Shown: positions 17,354 to 27,148, counted from the stretch's first letter. The stretch: DNA of 64,000 bases from JALSNL01 sp036479585 (GCA_965224785.1 OZ245062.1:3100001-3164000), one strand, 5' to 3'. Numbers and translations: made by a program. Notes: a model not told the origin generated them from the letters alone.

Positions 17354-18076
17354 ATGGAAGCACTTAGTTTAAGCACATTTATTAAAGCAGCAGAAGATAT
17401 TGAGTTAAGCAAATATAGAGTTCTTGCAATATTAAAAAAATATACAAGTGCCTTACACAAAAATAAACTCTACCCAGCTTTAGCTGAACTAATTTCCATT
17501 AAGAATGAATTAGAACTTCTTGTTGAACAAATGTCTCTTTTCGATGCTGAATTTGTATTAAATCTTAACTTCTCTGATTTTACTGAAGATGATGATTCTT
17601 TGTGGGAACCAAGCGAGTATAATGAAACTGATTTACAAAGAGTTTTTGAGTTTATAACTTGGGCTTTACCGGAAATAAAAACTGCAATTGAAGAAGGCAA
17701 AGCAATTTTCGATTTTGTTGATGAAAATATTGAAATAAGCGAAGTTGGTGTAATGCCACTTTATAAAAATGAAGGTTACTTTTTTCTTTCAGACATTAAA
17801 AATCAATTACTAAAAGTTTACAGATTTGAAATGACATTATTTTCTACAGAAGAGAATCCACTAAGAACTTTAAAATCAAAATTAGTTGATTTAATTAATT
17901 TAAATGCTCCGGAAGCACAATCTACTCACGACCTAAAACATTTGCTTTTAGAAAAACATCCGGATCTTCCAAATCCGGCTACTTATAGTTTTGAAACATC
18001 TCTAGACTTTCCTTTTGTTGAAACAATTTTACCAATTGCAAAAAGGAAATTAGTTAGAACGTTAGCAAAACAATAA
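17354..18076 (+). CDS. Conserved-looking protein of unknown function
   Basis: 240 residues from ATG 17354, which has a GGAG site 4 bp upstream. A longer frame opens at TTG 17318 but lacks a ribosome-binding site. The protein is soluble and acidic, with no signal peptide. It starts EALSLSTFIKAAEDIELSKYR, contains several acidic patches (DFTEDDDSLWEP) and ends with LPIAKRKLVRTLAKQ. I do not recognise a family. It stands alone between PPK2 (divergent) and a histidine kinase gene 230 bp downstream. The well-formed hydrophobic periodicity argues for a real protein. Confidence 0.65.
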   Translation: MEALSLSTFIKAAEDIELSKYRVLAILKKYTSALHKNKLYPALAELISIKNELELLVEQMSLFDAEFVLNLNFSDFTEDDDSLWEPSEYNETDLQRVFEFITWALPEIKTAIEEGKAIFDFVDENIEISEVGVMPLYKNEGYFFLSDIKNQLLKVYRFEMTLFSTEENPLRTLKSKLVDLINLNAPEAQSTHDLKHLLLEKHPDLPNPATYSFETSLDFPFVETILPIAKRKLVRTLAKQ

Positions 18077-18304
18077 AAGTCGAAAACACTTTTGTAGCTT
18101 TTACAAAGTTTATTTTAATTACTAATAAATAATAATTGTACTATATTTTGTAATCACTTCTTTTAAACCTTTATTATAATTTCTTTATATTAACATCTTC
18201 CTAAACAAACTTTTAGCATAAATTTATTTAACATTTTTTTTAGTTTTGTTAAATAAGTTCAAGTTGTTTAATAACAGCCTTATAAAATTATTACGTAAAT
18301 AAAT

Positions 18305-19918
18305 ATGAATAGTAGTTTAACAACTTCTCAAGTAATTGTTTTTCAATTAAACAAAAATTTACAAATTGAAAGTGTTAGTGAAAATACTTCCAACGTTCTT
18401 GGATTTACTTTAGATGAACTGAAAGGGAAGGAATTTTTAGATCTTTGTATGGATACAGATAAATCAAACTTAAAATCGAAATTAGAATTTGTAATAAACA
18501 ACGATAATAATTTTGAAAATTGGAGAGTAAGAATACAAAAAAAAGATGGTGGAATTGTTTGGGTTAATGAGTTCATTCAAAAATCAATGGATTCGGATGG
18601 AAATGATGAAATAAAAGTTTATTGTACAGATGTTACCGATCAAATCAATGCAGTTTACTCACTAAAAACAAGAGATAAAATTCTATCTGCATTAAACTTT
18701 TCTACAGAAACATTTTTAGAAACCTTAGAGTGGCAAGCTAATATTCAAGAAGTGTTAAAAAGATTGGGAGAAGCTTTAGGAGTAAGCAGATGTTATATTT
18801 TTCAAAATCATACAGATAAAAATAATGAGATACTTACCACACGAAGATATAGCTGGGTTAATGATGAAAGTTTTTTAAGTACTCCCGAAGTAAAAACAGA
18901 AAATATTTCATTTCAAGAAGAAGGCTTGGCAAGACTGTTAGAGTTTCTTCAAAGTAAAATTATTTATAGTGGTGTTGTAAAAAACTTCTCAAAAGAAGAG
19001 AGAAAAAACTTTGAACTACTTAAAATAAAATCCCTAATTATTGTTCCAATTTTTACAATCGATAAACTTTGGGGCTTTATTGGATTTGATGAATGTCGTT
19101 TTGAAAGGAAATGGAGCGAGACTGAAATTGATGTGTTGCGAACTGCTGGAAATACATTAGGCGTTGCAATAAAAAGGAAACAATTTGAAGAAGAACTTTT
19201 TAAAGCAAAACTTAATGCCGAAGAATCAGAAAAGTTAAAGTCACAATTTTTAGCACAAGTCTCTCACGAAATTCGTTCTCCTGTAAATACTATTCTTAGT
19301 TTTAATAGTTTAATTTATGAAAAAATTAAAAATAATATTGATAACAAAGTTGAAGCTAATTTTAAAATTATTAATTCGGCCAGCAATAGACTAATTAGAA
19401 CTATTGATTTGATATTAAATATGTCAGAGATACAAACTGGAACGTATGATTTTAATCCTCGCGAAATAGATATTTATTCAGATATTCTTTTAAGTCTAAT
19501 TGAAGAGACAAAAATAACATCCCAAAATAGCAATGTAGAATTTAAGATTGCAAAAACAACAGATGATACAACAAGAAATGTTGATGCCTATGCTGTTACA
19601 CAAATTTTTGTTAACTTGTTAGAAAATGCTTTTAAATACACACACAAAGGTTCTGTCGAATTGGGGATTCACACCTCAGAAAAAAACGAATTGGTAATTT
19701 CTGTAACTGATACAGGAATTGGAATTACAAAAGAATATATTCCAAAATTATTTAATCCATTTTCTCAAGAAGAGCAAGGTTATAGTAGAACATTTGAAGG
19801 TAATGGCTTAGGTTTGGCAATAGCAAAAAATTATTGCGAAATGAATGGTTCTAAAATAAAAGTAGAAAGTGAAAAAGGTGTGGGAACTACTTTTAAAATT
19901 ATTTTTCAAAATAATTAA
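18305..19918 (+). CDS. PAS-GAF sensor histidine kinase
   Basis: 537 residues without membrane helices, so cytosolic. In order: a PAS domain (about 10-120, with SENTSNVLGFTLDELKGKEF and a PAC-like tail), a GAF domain (about 140-290, ending WSETEIDVLRTAGNTLGVAI), HisKA (SHEIRSPVN, phospho-acceptor His321) and HATPase_c with N box VNLLENAFKYTHKG, G1 VTDTGIGI and G2 GNGLGLAIAK. All kinase boxes are intact. No response regulator is adjacent. The permease gene follows 13 bp downstream and a second HK-like gene after that, so this may be a sensing operon around transport (inference). Confidence 0.92.
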   Translation: MNSSLTTSQVIVFQLNKNLQIESVSENTSNVLGFTLDELKGKEFLDLCMDTDKSNLKSKLEFVINNDNNFENWRVRIQKKDGGIVWVNEFIQKSMDSDGNDEIKVYCTDVTDQINAVYSLKTRDKILSALNFSTETFLETLEWQANIQEVLKRLGEALGVSRCYIFQNHTDKNNEILTTRRYSWVNDESFLSTPEVKTENISFQEEGLARLLEFLQSKIIYSGVVKNFSKEERKNFELLKIKSLIIVPIFTIDKLWGFIGFDECRFERKWSETEIDVLRTAGNTLGVAIKRKQFEEELFKAKLNAEESEKLKSQFLAQVSHEIRSPVNTILSFNSLIYEKIKNNIDNKVEANFKIINSASNRLIRTIDLILNMSEIQTGTYDFNPREIDIYSDILLSLIEETKITSQNSNVEFKIAKTTDDTTRNVDAYAVTQIFVNLLENAFKYTHKGSVELGIHTSEKNELVISVTDTGIGITKEYIPKLFNPFSQEEQGYSRTFEGNGLGLAIAKNYCEMNGSKIKVESEKGVGTTFKIIFQNN

Positions 19919-19931
19919 AATTGAATAATAT

Positions 19932-22025
19932 ATGAATGAAACGAAGACAAAACTAAAAAAAGAAATAGGGTTACTTGGTGTTTATGCTATTGCTGCCGGA
20001 ACTACATTAAGTGCTGGATTCTTTTTATTGCCAGGTTTGGCAGCAACCAGTGCTGGCGAGGCATTAGTGCTTGCCTATATTATTGCTGCAATTCCACTTA
20101 TACCTTCTATGTTTAGTATTATAGAACTTGCAACTGCTATGCCTAAAGCTGGTGGTGTTTATTATTTTCTTGATAGAACAATGGGTCCGTTTATTGGAAC
20201 TATTGGTGGAATTGGAACTTACCTAGCATTAGTATTAAAAGTAGCTTTTGCCTTAATTGGTATGGGGGCTTACATTGCCTTGTTTTTCCCAACTTTACAA
20301 ATTATACCAATAGCTATTTCCATAGCTATTCTGTTAGGAATACTAAACATTTTTGGAGCAAAAAAAACTGGGAAACTACAAATATTTTTAGTGGTTGGTC
20401 TTCTTTCTATTTTAACAATTTTTATTGGTGGAGGAATTCCGCAGCTTAATTATGAAAGATTGAACAACATGTTTAATGTTGATTTCTCTTCGTTAATTGG
20501 AACCGCTGGCCTAGTATATATTAGTTATGTAGGAGTAACTAAAGTCGCAAGTTTATCAGAGGAAGTAAAAAATCCCGAACGAAATTTGCCTTTAGGAATT
20601 CTACTTGCAATGGGAACTGCTATTTTAGTTTATGCTTTGGGTACAACAGTAATGGTTGGTGTTTTACCAATAGAAAAATTAGCAGGAAATCTTACTCCGG
20701 TTGCATCAGCGGCAGAAGTAATTTTAGGTGAGTGGGGTGTTTACATTCTTTCCGTTGCTGCATTATTTGCATTTCTTTCTGTAGCAAATGCCGGAACAAT
20801 GAGTGCATCTCGTTATCCTTTAGCAATGAGTAGAGATCACATCTTACCAGATTTTTTTGGAAAACTTAGCAAGCAAGGAACTCCCGTTATCTCAATAATA
20901 ATAACAGTTGGAGTTATAATTTTATTACTTGTTGCGTTCGATCCTTTAGGCATTGCTAAGTTGGCAAGTGCTTTTCAATTACTAATTTTTGCACTACTGT
21001 GTCTTTCAGTTATAGTTATGAGAGAAAGTAAAATTGAGTCTTACGATCCAGGCTACAAATCACCACTTTATCCTTGGATGCAATTATTTGGCATAATTAC
21101 ATCGTTTATTTTAATTGGTTATATGGGAATTCTACCAATACTATTTTCACTTGGACTGTTACTTTTGGGAGCAGCTTGGTATTGGTATTATGCAAAAAAT
21201 AAAGTTGTTAGGCGTGGTGCAATCTATCATGTTTTTGAACGTTGGGGACGTGCAAGATACGATGGAATTGATACCGAACTTAGAGGCATACTAAAAGAAA
21301 AAGGCTTAAGAGTTGATGATCCGTTTGATGATATTGTTCACCGAAGTTCTGTTGTTGAAATTACCCAAAAGGAAAGTTTTGAAAATGTTGTAAAAAAAGT
21401 TTCGAAAATTTTAACTTACCCAACTAAATTTACTGAAGAAGAAATTGAACAAAGAATTATGGAAGGAACAAGAGTTGGAGCAACGCCAGTAATGTATTCA
21501 GTAGCATTGCCACATTTTAGATGTGAAAATATTGATCATGCAGAAATGGTTTTGGTTAGATCAAAACCAGGAATTAGCATTCAAATTTTTGATCCGCTTA
21601 CTCACGAAGTTGAAGAAACAAAAATTGTACATGGAATTTTCTTTTTGGTTAGTCCGGAAAGTGATCCTACTCAACATTTAAGAATATTAGCAAAAATTGC
21701 TGGCAGGGTTGATGATGAAGACTTTGCAGATAAATGGAATAATGCAAAAGATGAACACGATCTTCAAGAATCACTTCTTTATGATGAACAATTTTTAACT
21801 ATTGTTATTAATAGAAAAGGAAATACAAATTCATTAGTCAATATTGAAATTAAAACGATCCAAATTCCTGAAGGATGTTTAATTACAACAATAAAAAGAA
21901 GTGGTCAAATTATTATACCTAAAGGGAATACTGTACTAAAGGAAAGAGATCGTATTATAATAATGGGCGATGTAAAAGGAATTGACGAACTAAGAAAAAA
22001 ATATAGCCAGATAAATAATGGATAA
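19932..22025 (+). CDS. APC-family amino-acid permease fused to EIIA-like and TrkA_C domains
   Basis: 697 residues in three modules. Residues 1 to about 420 are a 12-helix APC permease (GVYAIAAGTTLSAGFFLLPG, ELATAMPKAGGVYYFLDRTM). About 465-620 resembles a PTS EIIA type-2 domain, with the ALPHFRCENIDHAEM block where the EIIA phospho-histidine normally lies in LPH. About 630-695 is a TrkA_C (RCK-C) ligand-binding domain (IPEGCLITTIKRSGQIIIPK, KERDRIIIMGD). The soluble modules suggest gating by phosphorylation or a small ligand. It overlaps the next gene by 8 bp. Substrate unknown. Confidence 0.85.
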   Translation: MNETKTKLKKEIGLLGVYAIAAGTTLSAGFFLLPGLAATSAGEALVLAYIIAAIPLIPSMFSIIELATAMPKAGGVYYFLDRTMGPFIGTIGGIGTYLALVLKVAFALIGMGAYIALFFPTLQIIPIAISIAILLGILNIFGAKKTGKLQIFLVVGLLSILTIFIGGGIPQLNYERLNNMFNVDFSSLIGTAGLVYISYVGVTKVASLSEEVKNPERNLPLGILLAMGTAILVYALGTTVMVGVLPIEKLAGNLTPVASAAEVILGEWGVYILSVAALFAFLSVANAGTMSASRYPLAMSRDHILPDFFGKLSKQGTPVISIIITVGVIILLLVAFDPLGIAKLASAFQLLIFALLCLSVIVMRESKIESYDPGYKSPLYPWMQLFGIITSFILIGYMGILPILFSLGLLLLGAAWYWYYAKNKVVRRGAIYHVFERWGRARYDGIDTELRGILKEKGLRVDDPFDDIVHRSSVVEITQKESFENVVKKVSKILTYPTKFTEEEIEQRIMEGTRVGATPVMYSVALPHFRCENIDHAEMVLVRSKPGISIQIFDPLTHEVEETKIVHGIFFLVSPESDPTQHLRILAKIAGRVDDEDFADKWNNAKDEHDLQESLLYDEQFLTIVINRKGNTNSLVNIEIKTIQIPEGCLITTIKRSGQIIIPKGNTVLKERDRIIIMGDVKGIDELRKKYSQINNG

Positions 22026-22689
22026 AATAAACACTTCCGATGAAGAACTATTTTCCAAAATCAGTCACGATTTGCGAGGTTCGTTTGTTAGCATACTTGG
22101 TTACTCAAGTATTCTTTCCGACCCAAATGAAGAAGTCTCCGATAGTGAAGTTAAAGAGTTTGCAGCTAGAATTGATTTTAGATCAAAAGAAACTTATGAA
22201 CTCTTAGAAAGTTTTACCAATTGGTTAAAACTTGAAAGATATTCCAAAAGTCTTAACGAAGAAGAAATTATTTTATTTGAAAGTGTTACTGCGGTTCAGT
22301 CATTGTTCCAAAAAGATTTCAATAAAAAAAATATAGAAATTAGTTCTGAGTTTGAAAAATCAATCTTGGTATTATTTGATGTTCAGATAATTCAAAGTTT
22401 ACTGAAAAATATATTTTCTTTCATTAATACAAGTATAAAAGAAAAAAGTGAATTAAAGATTTCAACCATCTCTAATGAGAATAAAGCAAATTTAATATTT
22501 GAGTTCACTTCACAATTATCTGAAATGGAAATCCATCCCTTAGCAAAACTTAAAGAAAATAAAATTTTTTTTTCTGACATTCCAAATGAAATATTGTTTG
22601 CAAAAAAGTTTGCTGAACTTTGTAGAGGTAGTGTTGATTTGAATGTGTTGGAAGAAAATAAAATTGTTATAGAAATTGTTCTTCCATAA
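22018..22689 (+). CDS. Histidine-kinase-like protein with degenerate catalytic domain
   Basis: 223 residues. A HisKA dimerisation helix opens the protein (SKISHDLRGSFVSILGYSSI, His17), followed by a second helix (KETYELLESFTNWLKLE). The C-terminal part has the spacing of a HATPase_c domain, but I cannot find an N box, a DxGxG G1 box or a GxGLGL G2 box; the end (FAKKFAELCRGSVDLNVLE, KIVIEIVL) keeps only the final strands. It may be phosphorylated by a partner kinase, or sequester one. It overlaps the permease gene by 8 bp, so translation is coupled and a joint role is likely (inference). Confidence 0.72.
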   Translation: MDKINTSDEELFSKISHDLRGSFVSILGYSSILSDPNEEVSDSEVKEFAARIDFRSKETYELLESFTNWLKLERYSKSLNEEEIILFESVTAVQSLFQKDFNKKNIEISSEFEKSILVLFDVQIIQSLLKNIFSFINTSIKEKSELKISTISNENKANLIFEFTSQLSEMEIHPLAKLKENKIFFSDIPNEILFAKKFAELCRGSVDLNVLEENKIVIEIVLP

Positions 22690-22710
22690 TATTTTATTGA
22701 ACAACTAATT

Positions 22711-23547
22711 ATGAAAAAAGAAAATGCTATAAAATTATTTCAAGAAAATAAAGTACGTGTTCAGTGGAATGATGAAAATGAGAAATGGTATTTTTCAATT
22801 GTTGATGTAATTGAAATATTAACCGAAAGTCCACGACCGCGTAAGTACTGGAATGCACTAAAAACGAAACTAATAAAAGAAGGAAGTGAACTGTCCCATA
22901 ATATGGGACGTTTGAAATTACTTGCAAACGATGGTAAAATGCGTTTTACAGATGTAGCTGATACTGAACAATTATTAAGACTAATCCAGTCAATTCCATC
23001 TCCAAAAGCGGAGCCGTTTAAACTTTGGTTAGCAAAAGTTGGTTATGAAAGAATTGAAGAAACTGAAGACCCTGAAAAAGCATTTGACCGAGCAATGCAA
23101 ACATATCTACAAAAAGGATATTCAAAAAGTTGGATTAACCAAAGACTGAAAAGTATTGAGGTTAGAAAAGACTTAACAGATGAGTGGGAAAATAGAGGAA
23201 TGAAAGAAGGATTGGAATTTGCAATTCTTACTGATGAAATTACAAAAACTTGGGCAGGACTTAACACTAAAGATTACAAAAAGTATAAAGATCTAAAGAA
23301 AGAAAATTTACGTGATAATATGACAAACCTTGAGTTGGTTTTGAATATGTTAGCTGAAGCAACAACTACAGAAATCTCAAAAGAAAGAAAACCAAAAGAT
23401 TTAGAAGAAAGCAAAATTGTTGCAAACCAAGGAGGAACTATCTCTGGTAATGCACGCAAAGAGATTGAAGAGAAGACAGGTAAAAAAGTTATTTCACAAA
23501 AGAATGCAAAACAATTACAGATTAAAAAGAAAAAACTAATAAAGTGA
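22711..23547 (+). CDS. BRO-N domain protein (phage antirepressor/DinD-like)
   Basis: 278 residues. The N-terminal 115 match the BRO-N pattern of phage and chromosomal antirepressor-like proteins: KVRVQWNDENEKWYFSIVDV, LTESPRPRKYWNALKTKL and MRFTDVADTEQLLRLIQSIP. The following part (RAMQTYLQKGYSKSWINQRL, then GLEFAILTDEITKTWAGLNT) is what chromosomal DinD-like proteins carry. The C-terminus is very lysine-rich. Such genes are patchily distributed and often associated with mobile DNA or DNA damage, but the molecular role is unclear. It follows the HK-like gene by 21 bp and precedes a methyltransferase gene by 16 bp. Confidence 0.82.
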   Translation: MKKENAIKLFQENKVRVQWNDENEKWYFSIVDVIEILTESPRPRKYWNALKTKLIKEGSELSHNMGRLKLLANDGKMRFTDVADTEQLLRLIQSIPSPKAEPFKLWLAKVGYERIEETEDPEKAFDRAMQTYLQKGYSKSWINQRLKSIEVRKDLTDEWENRGMKEGLEFAILTDEITKTWAGLNTKDYKKYKDLKKENLRDNMTNLELVLNMLAEATTTEISKERKPKDLEESKIVANQGGTISGNARKEIEEKTGKKVISQKNAKQLQIKKKKLIK

Positions 23548-23563
23548 CTTCATTAAAAAAAAT

Positions 23564-24196
23564 ATGCTAACAAATTGTCCTCTCTGCAAAAACGAAGGTG
23601 AAGTTTTTTATCATTTCAAAAAAAAACTTTTTTATCAATGTAAAAACTGCAAGGGAATTTTTATTGATCAAAAACTAATTCCAAATAAAGAATCGGAAAA
23701 ATCCCGATATGAAGAACATATAAATGATGTAGAAGATAAAAACTATCAAAAATTTGTCTCGCCTATTACTTCAGCGGTCTTTAGAGATTTTACTAAAGAA
23801 AATATTGGACTTGATTTTGGAGCTGGAACCGGACCTGTAATATCTAAAATATTAAAAGACAATAATTTTAATATTAGTTTATACGACCCTTTCTTTCATA
23901 ACCATCCTAACTTACTAAACGAGAAATATAACTACATTGCTTGTTGCGAAGTGATAGAACATTTTCATAATCCGTACAAAGAATTTGGAATGCTTAAAAA
24001 AATGTTACTCCCAAATGGAAAACTATATTGCATGACTTTTATATATGATAAAAGTATTGATTTTCATAATTGGAATTATAAAAATGATCGCACCCATGTT
24101 TTTATTTATCATAAAAAAACAATTGAGTGGATTAGTAAAGAGTTTAAGTTCTCAGATGTTGAAATAGAAAATCGACTTATTACTTTTTGTAACTAA
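23564..24196 (+). CDS. Zinc-ribbon class I SAM methyltransferase
   Basis: 210 residues. The N-terminus has a four-cysteine ribbon (CPLC at 5-8, CKNC at 26-29). The Rossmann methyltransferase core follows with GLDFGAGTGPVISKIL (SAM-binding motif I) at about residue 85, then CCEVIEHFHNPYKEFGMLKK (motif IV region) and the post-motif LPNGKLYCMTFIYD. This is the family of orphan methyltransferases often annotated as methyltransferase type 12; the substrate is unknown. It is the last gene of the plus-strand run starting at 18305. Confidence 0.82.
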   Translation: MLTNCPLCKNEGEVFYHFKKKLFYQCKNCKGIFIDQKLIPNKESEKSRYEEHINDVEDKNYQKFVSPITSAVFRDFTKENIGLDFGAGTGPVISKILKDNNFNISLYDPFFHNHPNLLNEKYNYIACCEVIEHFHNPYKEFGMLKKMLLPNGKLYCMTFIYDKSIDFHNWNYKNDRTHVFIYHKKTIEWISKEFKFSDVEIENRLITFCN

Positions 24197-24266
24197 ATCA
24201 ATATGTACTGTAAATTCTCAGATTTGGTTACAAATTAAATTCGTTTTAAAAGCACCAAAAAGCAAA

Positions 24267-24359
24267 TTTCAAAATACAAATAATTACCAAATTCCAATTT
24301 TAGAATATTTATCATTTGTACTTTACAACTGTTTTTATATTACTGTTTGTATTTTGAAA
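24267..24359. repeat. AT-rich inverted repeat in 300-bp gap
   Basis: TTTCAAAATACAAA and TTTGTATTTTGAAA are perfect 14-bp arms 65 bp apart between the convergent methyltransferase and histidine kinase genes. The rest of the gap (24197-24496) holds CAAAT/ATTTG-rich words and no coding frame that I can support. Confidence 0.6.
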
Positions 24360-24496
24360 AACTGAGACTTGTTTTTAAACTGTTATTTCATTTTTGAGAT
24401 TTGTTTTTTTAATTTGAGATTATTAGAAGCTAAAGTAAGATGCACTAAAGTACATAGTTTAGATCTGACTGATACCGAAAAAATAATGCACTAATT

Positions 24497-25498
24497 TTAT
24501 TCTATTGGTAATTTAAAAGAAAAAGTTGAGCCTATTCCCTTTTTGCTACTTACCCAAACTTTACCATTGTGTTCTTCAACAATTTTTTTTGCAATCCACA
24601 AACCCAGCCCTGTACTACTTTCTCCTCCGGTAGGTTTTGTGCTAAGTGTTGTTCCTTTTTCAAATGCTTTTAGAAGTTCTTCTTCTGTTAAACCGTAACC
24701 ATTATCTTCAATTTCAACAATTGCAAAACTGTTATCAAATTTTGTTGATACATTTACAGTAGCATTTGTTGGGGAGTACTTAATTGCGTTGTTCACAAAA
24801 TTATCAACAACCTCTTTAATTTTATCTTGATCCATTGTAACTTTTGGGAGCGAAACAGATTTTTTTAGAAGTAACGAAATCTCCTTACTATTTGCTCGCA
24901 CCTTATTTGAGCTTACAATATCCTCAACAGCTTCATTTAGATTATTGATTTCTTTATTTAGAGTAATAGCAACATGTTCTTGTGCCACAATGGAAGAAAA
25001 TTCATCTGCTAGATTTAGAATTCTTGATGAAGTCTCAAGCAATCCTTTCATTACATCAGTTTGTTCTTGTGCATTCAAATCATACGATTCAAGTAAGCTA
25101 ACAAAATTCTTAATTGTCCCTGCTGGATTTTTTATATCGTGAGCAACCATTGCAAGAGTTTCTTCCTTTTGAATTCTTAATTCTTTTAGTGTAGCTTCAC
25201 TTTTTTCTAATTGTCTTTTTTGCTCTTCAAGATTAACTATTGCTTCTTTTAAAGACCTAACTTTTTGTTTTAGTTTTTTATTTTTTTCTTCTAGAAAAAA
25301 TATTTCAGCTAAAAGTTGTTTGTTTTTAATTTTTAGTTGTTTAAGTACGGATTCATTCATGTTAATATCCTTTTGCTCATTTATTACTTCCTTACTCTCC
25401 GAGCTAAAAACATTTTTTTTAATTAAAAAATATATTACTCCACTAAAAAATAAAAATGCAAAACTGATTGCAATTATTCCAACTAAGTTCAATTCCAT
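24497..25498 (-). CDS. Membrane-anchored sensor histidine kinase
   Basis: 333 residues. One N-terminal transmembrane helix (about 6-27) is followed directly by a long coiled coil rich in K, E and Q (about 40-110), so there is almost no extracellular sensor. HisKA has VAHDIKNPAGTIKNFVSLLE (His120). HATPase_c has N box VDNFVNNAIKYSPTNA, G1 IEDNGYGLT and G2 STGLGLWIAKKI, all intact. Signal input is therefore probably through the coiled coil or a partner. No response regulator is adjacent. Confidence 0.9.
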   Translation of the reverse strand: MELNLVGIIAISFAFLFFSGVIYFLIKKNVFSSESKEVINEQKDINMNESVLKQLKIKNKQLLAEIFFLEEKNKKLKQKVRSLKEAIVNLEEQKRQLEKSEATLKELRIQKEETLAMVAHDIKNPAGTIKNFVSLLESYDLNAQEQTDVMKGLLETSSRILNLADEFSSIVAQEHVAITLNKEINNLNEAVEDIVSSNKVRANSKEISLLLKKSVSLPKVTMDQDKIKEVVDNFVNNAIKYSPTNATVNVSTKFDNSFAIVEIEDNGYGLTEEELLKAFEKGTTLSTKPTGGESSTGLGLWIAKKIVEEHNGKVWVSSKKGIGSTFSFKLPIE

Positions 25499-25664
25499 TT
25501 TAAATTTCCTAAAAATTTTAAGAGATATAATTCCACATAATATAATCGTTAAATTTTTTTTTTAATTAAATTCAAATATATTTAAAATAATTCTTGATTT
25601 ATCAAATTTATTCCTTATTTTTACAGTCATATTATTTGTTTAACCTAATAAAGTAAGTCAAGCT

Positions 25665-26129
25665 ATGATTGATGCTATAGATATTAAGATATTAAATATG
25701 CTTCAGGAAAAAGGAAGAACAAAAAGAAATGTAATGGCAGAAGCTGTTGGTTTGTCTTTACCATCCTTGAGCGAACGATTGAAAAAATTAGAAGAGCGTA
25801 ATATAATTGAAGGATATTATGCTAAAGTTAATAGAAAAACTTTTCATTTCGATTTGATGGCTTTTATTACGGTAATAATGAGTACATCAAAAAAGTATAA
25901 TGAATTAGGTAAACATGTTGAAGAAACTCCAGAAATTTTAGAATGTCATGCTGTACTTGGCGAAGGATCACATATTTTAAAAGTATTGGTTAAAGATACA
26001 GAATCCTTAGAAAATCTTTTAAGTAAAGTACAGTCATGGAACGGAGTAATAAGAACTTCAACTAGTTTTGTGTTATCAACAATTAAAGAAACAACAAAAA
26101 TCAACTTATTAAATGAAGGAGAAAAATAA
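25665..26129 (+). CDS. Lrp/AsnC-family transcriptional regulator
   Basis: 154 residues, normal family length. The N-terminal helix-turn-helix opens IDAIDIKILNMLQEKGRTKR and has LSLPSLSERLKKLEERNIIE; the C-terminal RAM/AsnC ligand domain has ILECHAVLGEGSHILKVLVK. These regulators sense amino acids as oligomers. The stop codon overlaps the start of glutamine synthetase by one base (TAATG), so it is very likely a dedicated regulator of glutamine synthesis (inference). Confidence 0.93.
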   Translation: MIDAIDIKILNMLQEKGRTKRNVMAEAVGLSLPSLSERLKKLEERNIIEGYYAKVNRKTFHFDLMAFITVIMSTSKKYNELGKHVEETPEILECHAVLGEGSHILKVLVKDTESLENLLSKVQSWNGVIRTSTSFVLSTIKETTKINLLNEGEK

Positions 26130-27148
26130 TGTCTAAATCTAAGCTAGAATATATTTGGTTAGATGGGATTAAGCCAACCCAAAAAATGAGATGTAAAACA
26201 AAAGTAGTTTCCGATTTTAGTGGGAAAGTTGAAGATTGTCCAATGTGGAATTTTGATGGTTCTTCAACAGAACAAGCAGTTGGAAATGCTTCTGACCTTT
26301 TACTAAAACCCGTTAATATTTTTAATGATCCGGATAGAAAAAATGGCTTCTTAGTTATTGCGGAAGTTCTAAATAGTGATGGAACTCCTCACGTTACAAA
26401 TGCTAGAGCAACCATTAAAGATGATGATAATGATTTTTGGTTTGGCTTTGAACAAGAATATGTTCTTTGGGATTTGGATCATCATACTCCTTATGGTTTT
26501 CCAGCTCCAGGTTATTATCCTCCTCCACAAGGTCCGTTTTACTGTTCTGTTGGTGCCGAGTATAATGTTGGGCGTGATATAATTGAAGAGCATTTAGAAC
26601 ATTGTATAGAAGCTGGCTTAAACATTGAAGGAATTAATGCTGAAGTGATGAAAGGACAATGGGAATATCAAATATTTGCAAAAGGTGCAAAAGAAGCTGG
26701 AGACCAAATTTGGGCTGCAAGATATTTATTAGAACGCATTGGCGAAGCTCATAATGTACGTATTAATTTAGATCCAAAACCAGTTGATGGAGATTGGAAT
26801 GGTTCAGGGATGCATGCTAATTTTTCAAATACAACTTTAAGAACTTGTGGTAGCAAAGAAACCTATGCTAAAATTTGTGAAGCTTTTGGAACTGAAGAAG
26901 CTATTAATAGACATATGAAAGTTTACGGTGAAGATAATAACTTAAGATTAACTGGCGCACACGAAACACAGAAACATGATCAATTTAGTTATGGAGTTTC
27001 AGATAGAGGTGCTTCAATTCGCATTCCTATCATGACTGTTGAAGGTGGTTACAAAGGTTGGTTGGAAGATAGAAGACCAGCTTCTAATGCTGATCCATAT
27101 AAAGTTGCTTCTGAAATTATTAAAACTGTAAAAGGTATTAAAGTTTAA
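26129..27148 (+). CDS. glnII: Glutamine synthetase, type II (eukaryote-like)
   Basis: 339 residues, much shorter than the 470-residue type I enzyme and close to GSII. It starts LEYIWLDGIKPTQKMRCKTK and shows CPMWNFDGSSTEQA, WFGFEQEYVLWD (metal-ligand glutamates), GINAEVMKGQWEYQIF, and NGSGMHANFS with the ATP-site residues, then RLTGAHETQKHDQFSYGVSD. The enzyme condenses glutamate and ammonia using ATP. A GGAG site in the end of the Lrp gene serves it, and a strong terminator follows. No adenylylation tyrosine region of type I is expected, so control by the coupled Lrp protein makes sense. Confidence 0.95.
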   Translation: MSKSKLEYIWLDGIKPTQKMRCKTKVVSDFSGKVEDCPMWNFDGSSTEQAVGNASDLLLKPVNIFNDPDRKNGFLVIAEVLNSDGTPHVTNARATIKDDDNDFWFGFEQEYVLWDLDHHTPYGFPAPGYYPPPQGPFYCSVGAEYNVGRDIIEEHLEHCIEAGLNIEGINAEVMKGQWEYQIFAKGAKEAGDQIWAARYLLERIGEAHNVRINLDPKPVDGDWNGSGMHANFSNTTLRTCGSKETYAKICEAFGTEEAINRHMKVYGEDNNLRLTGAHETQKHDQFSYGVSDRGASIRIPIMTVEGGYKGWLEDRRPASNADPYKVASEIIKTVKGIKV

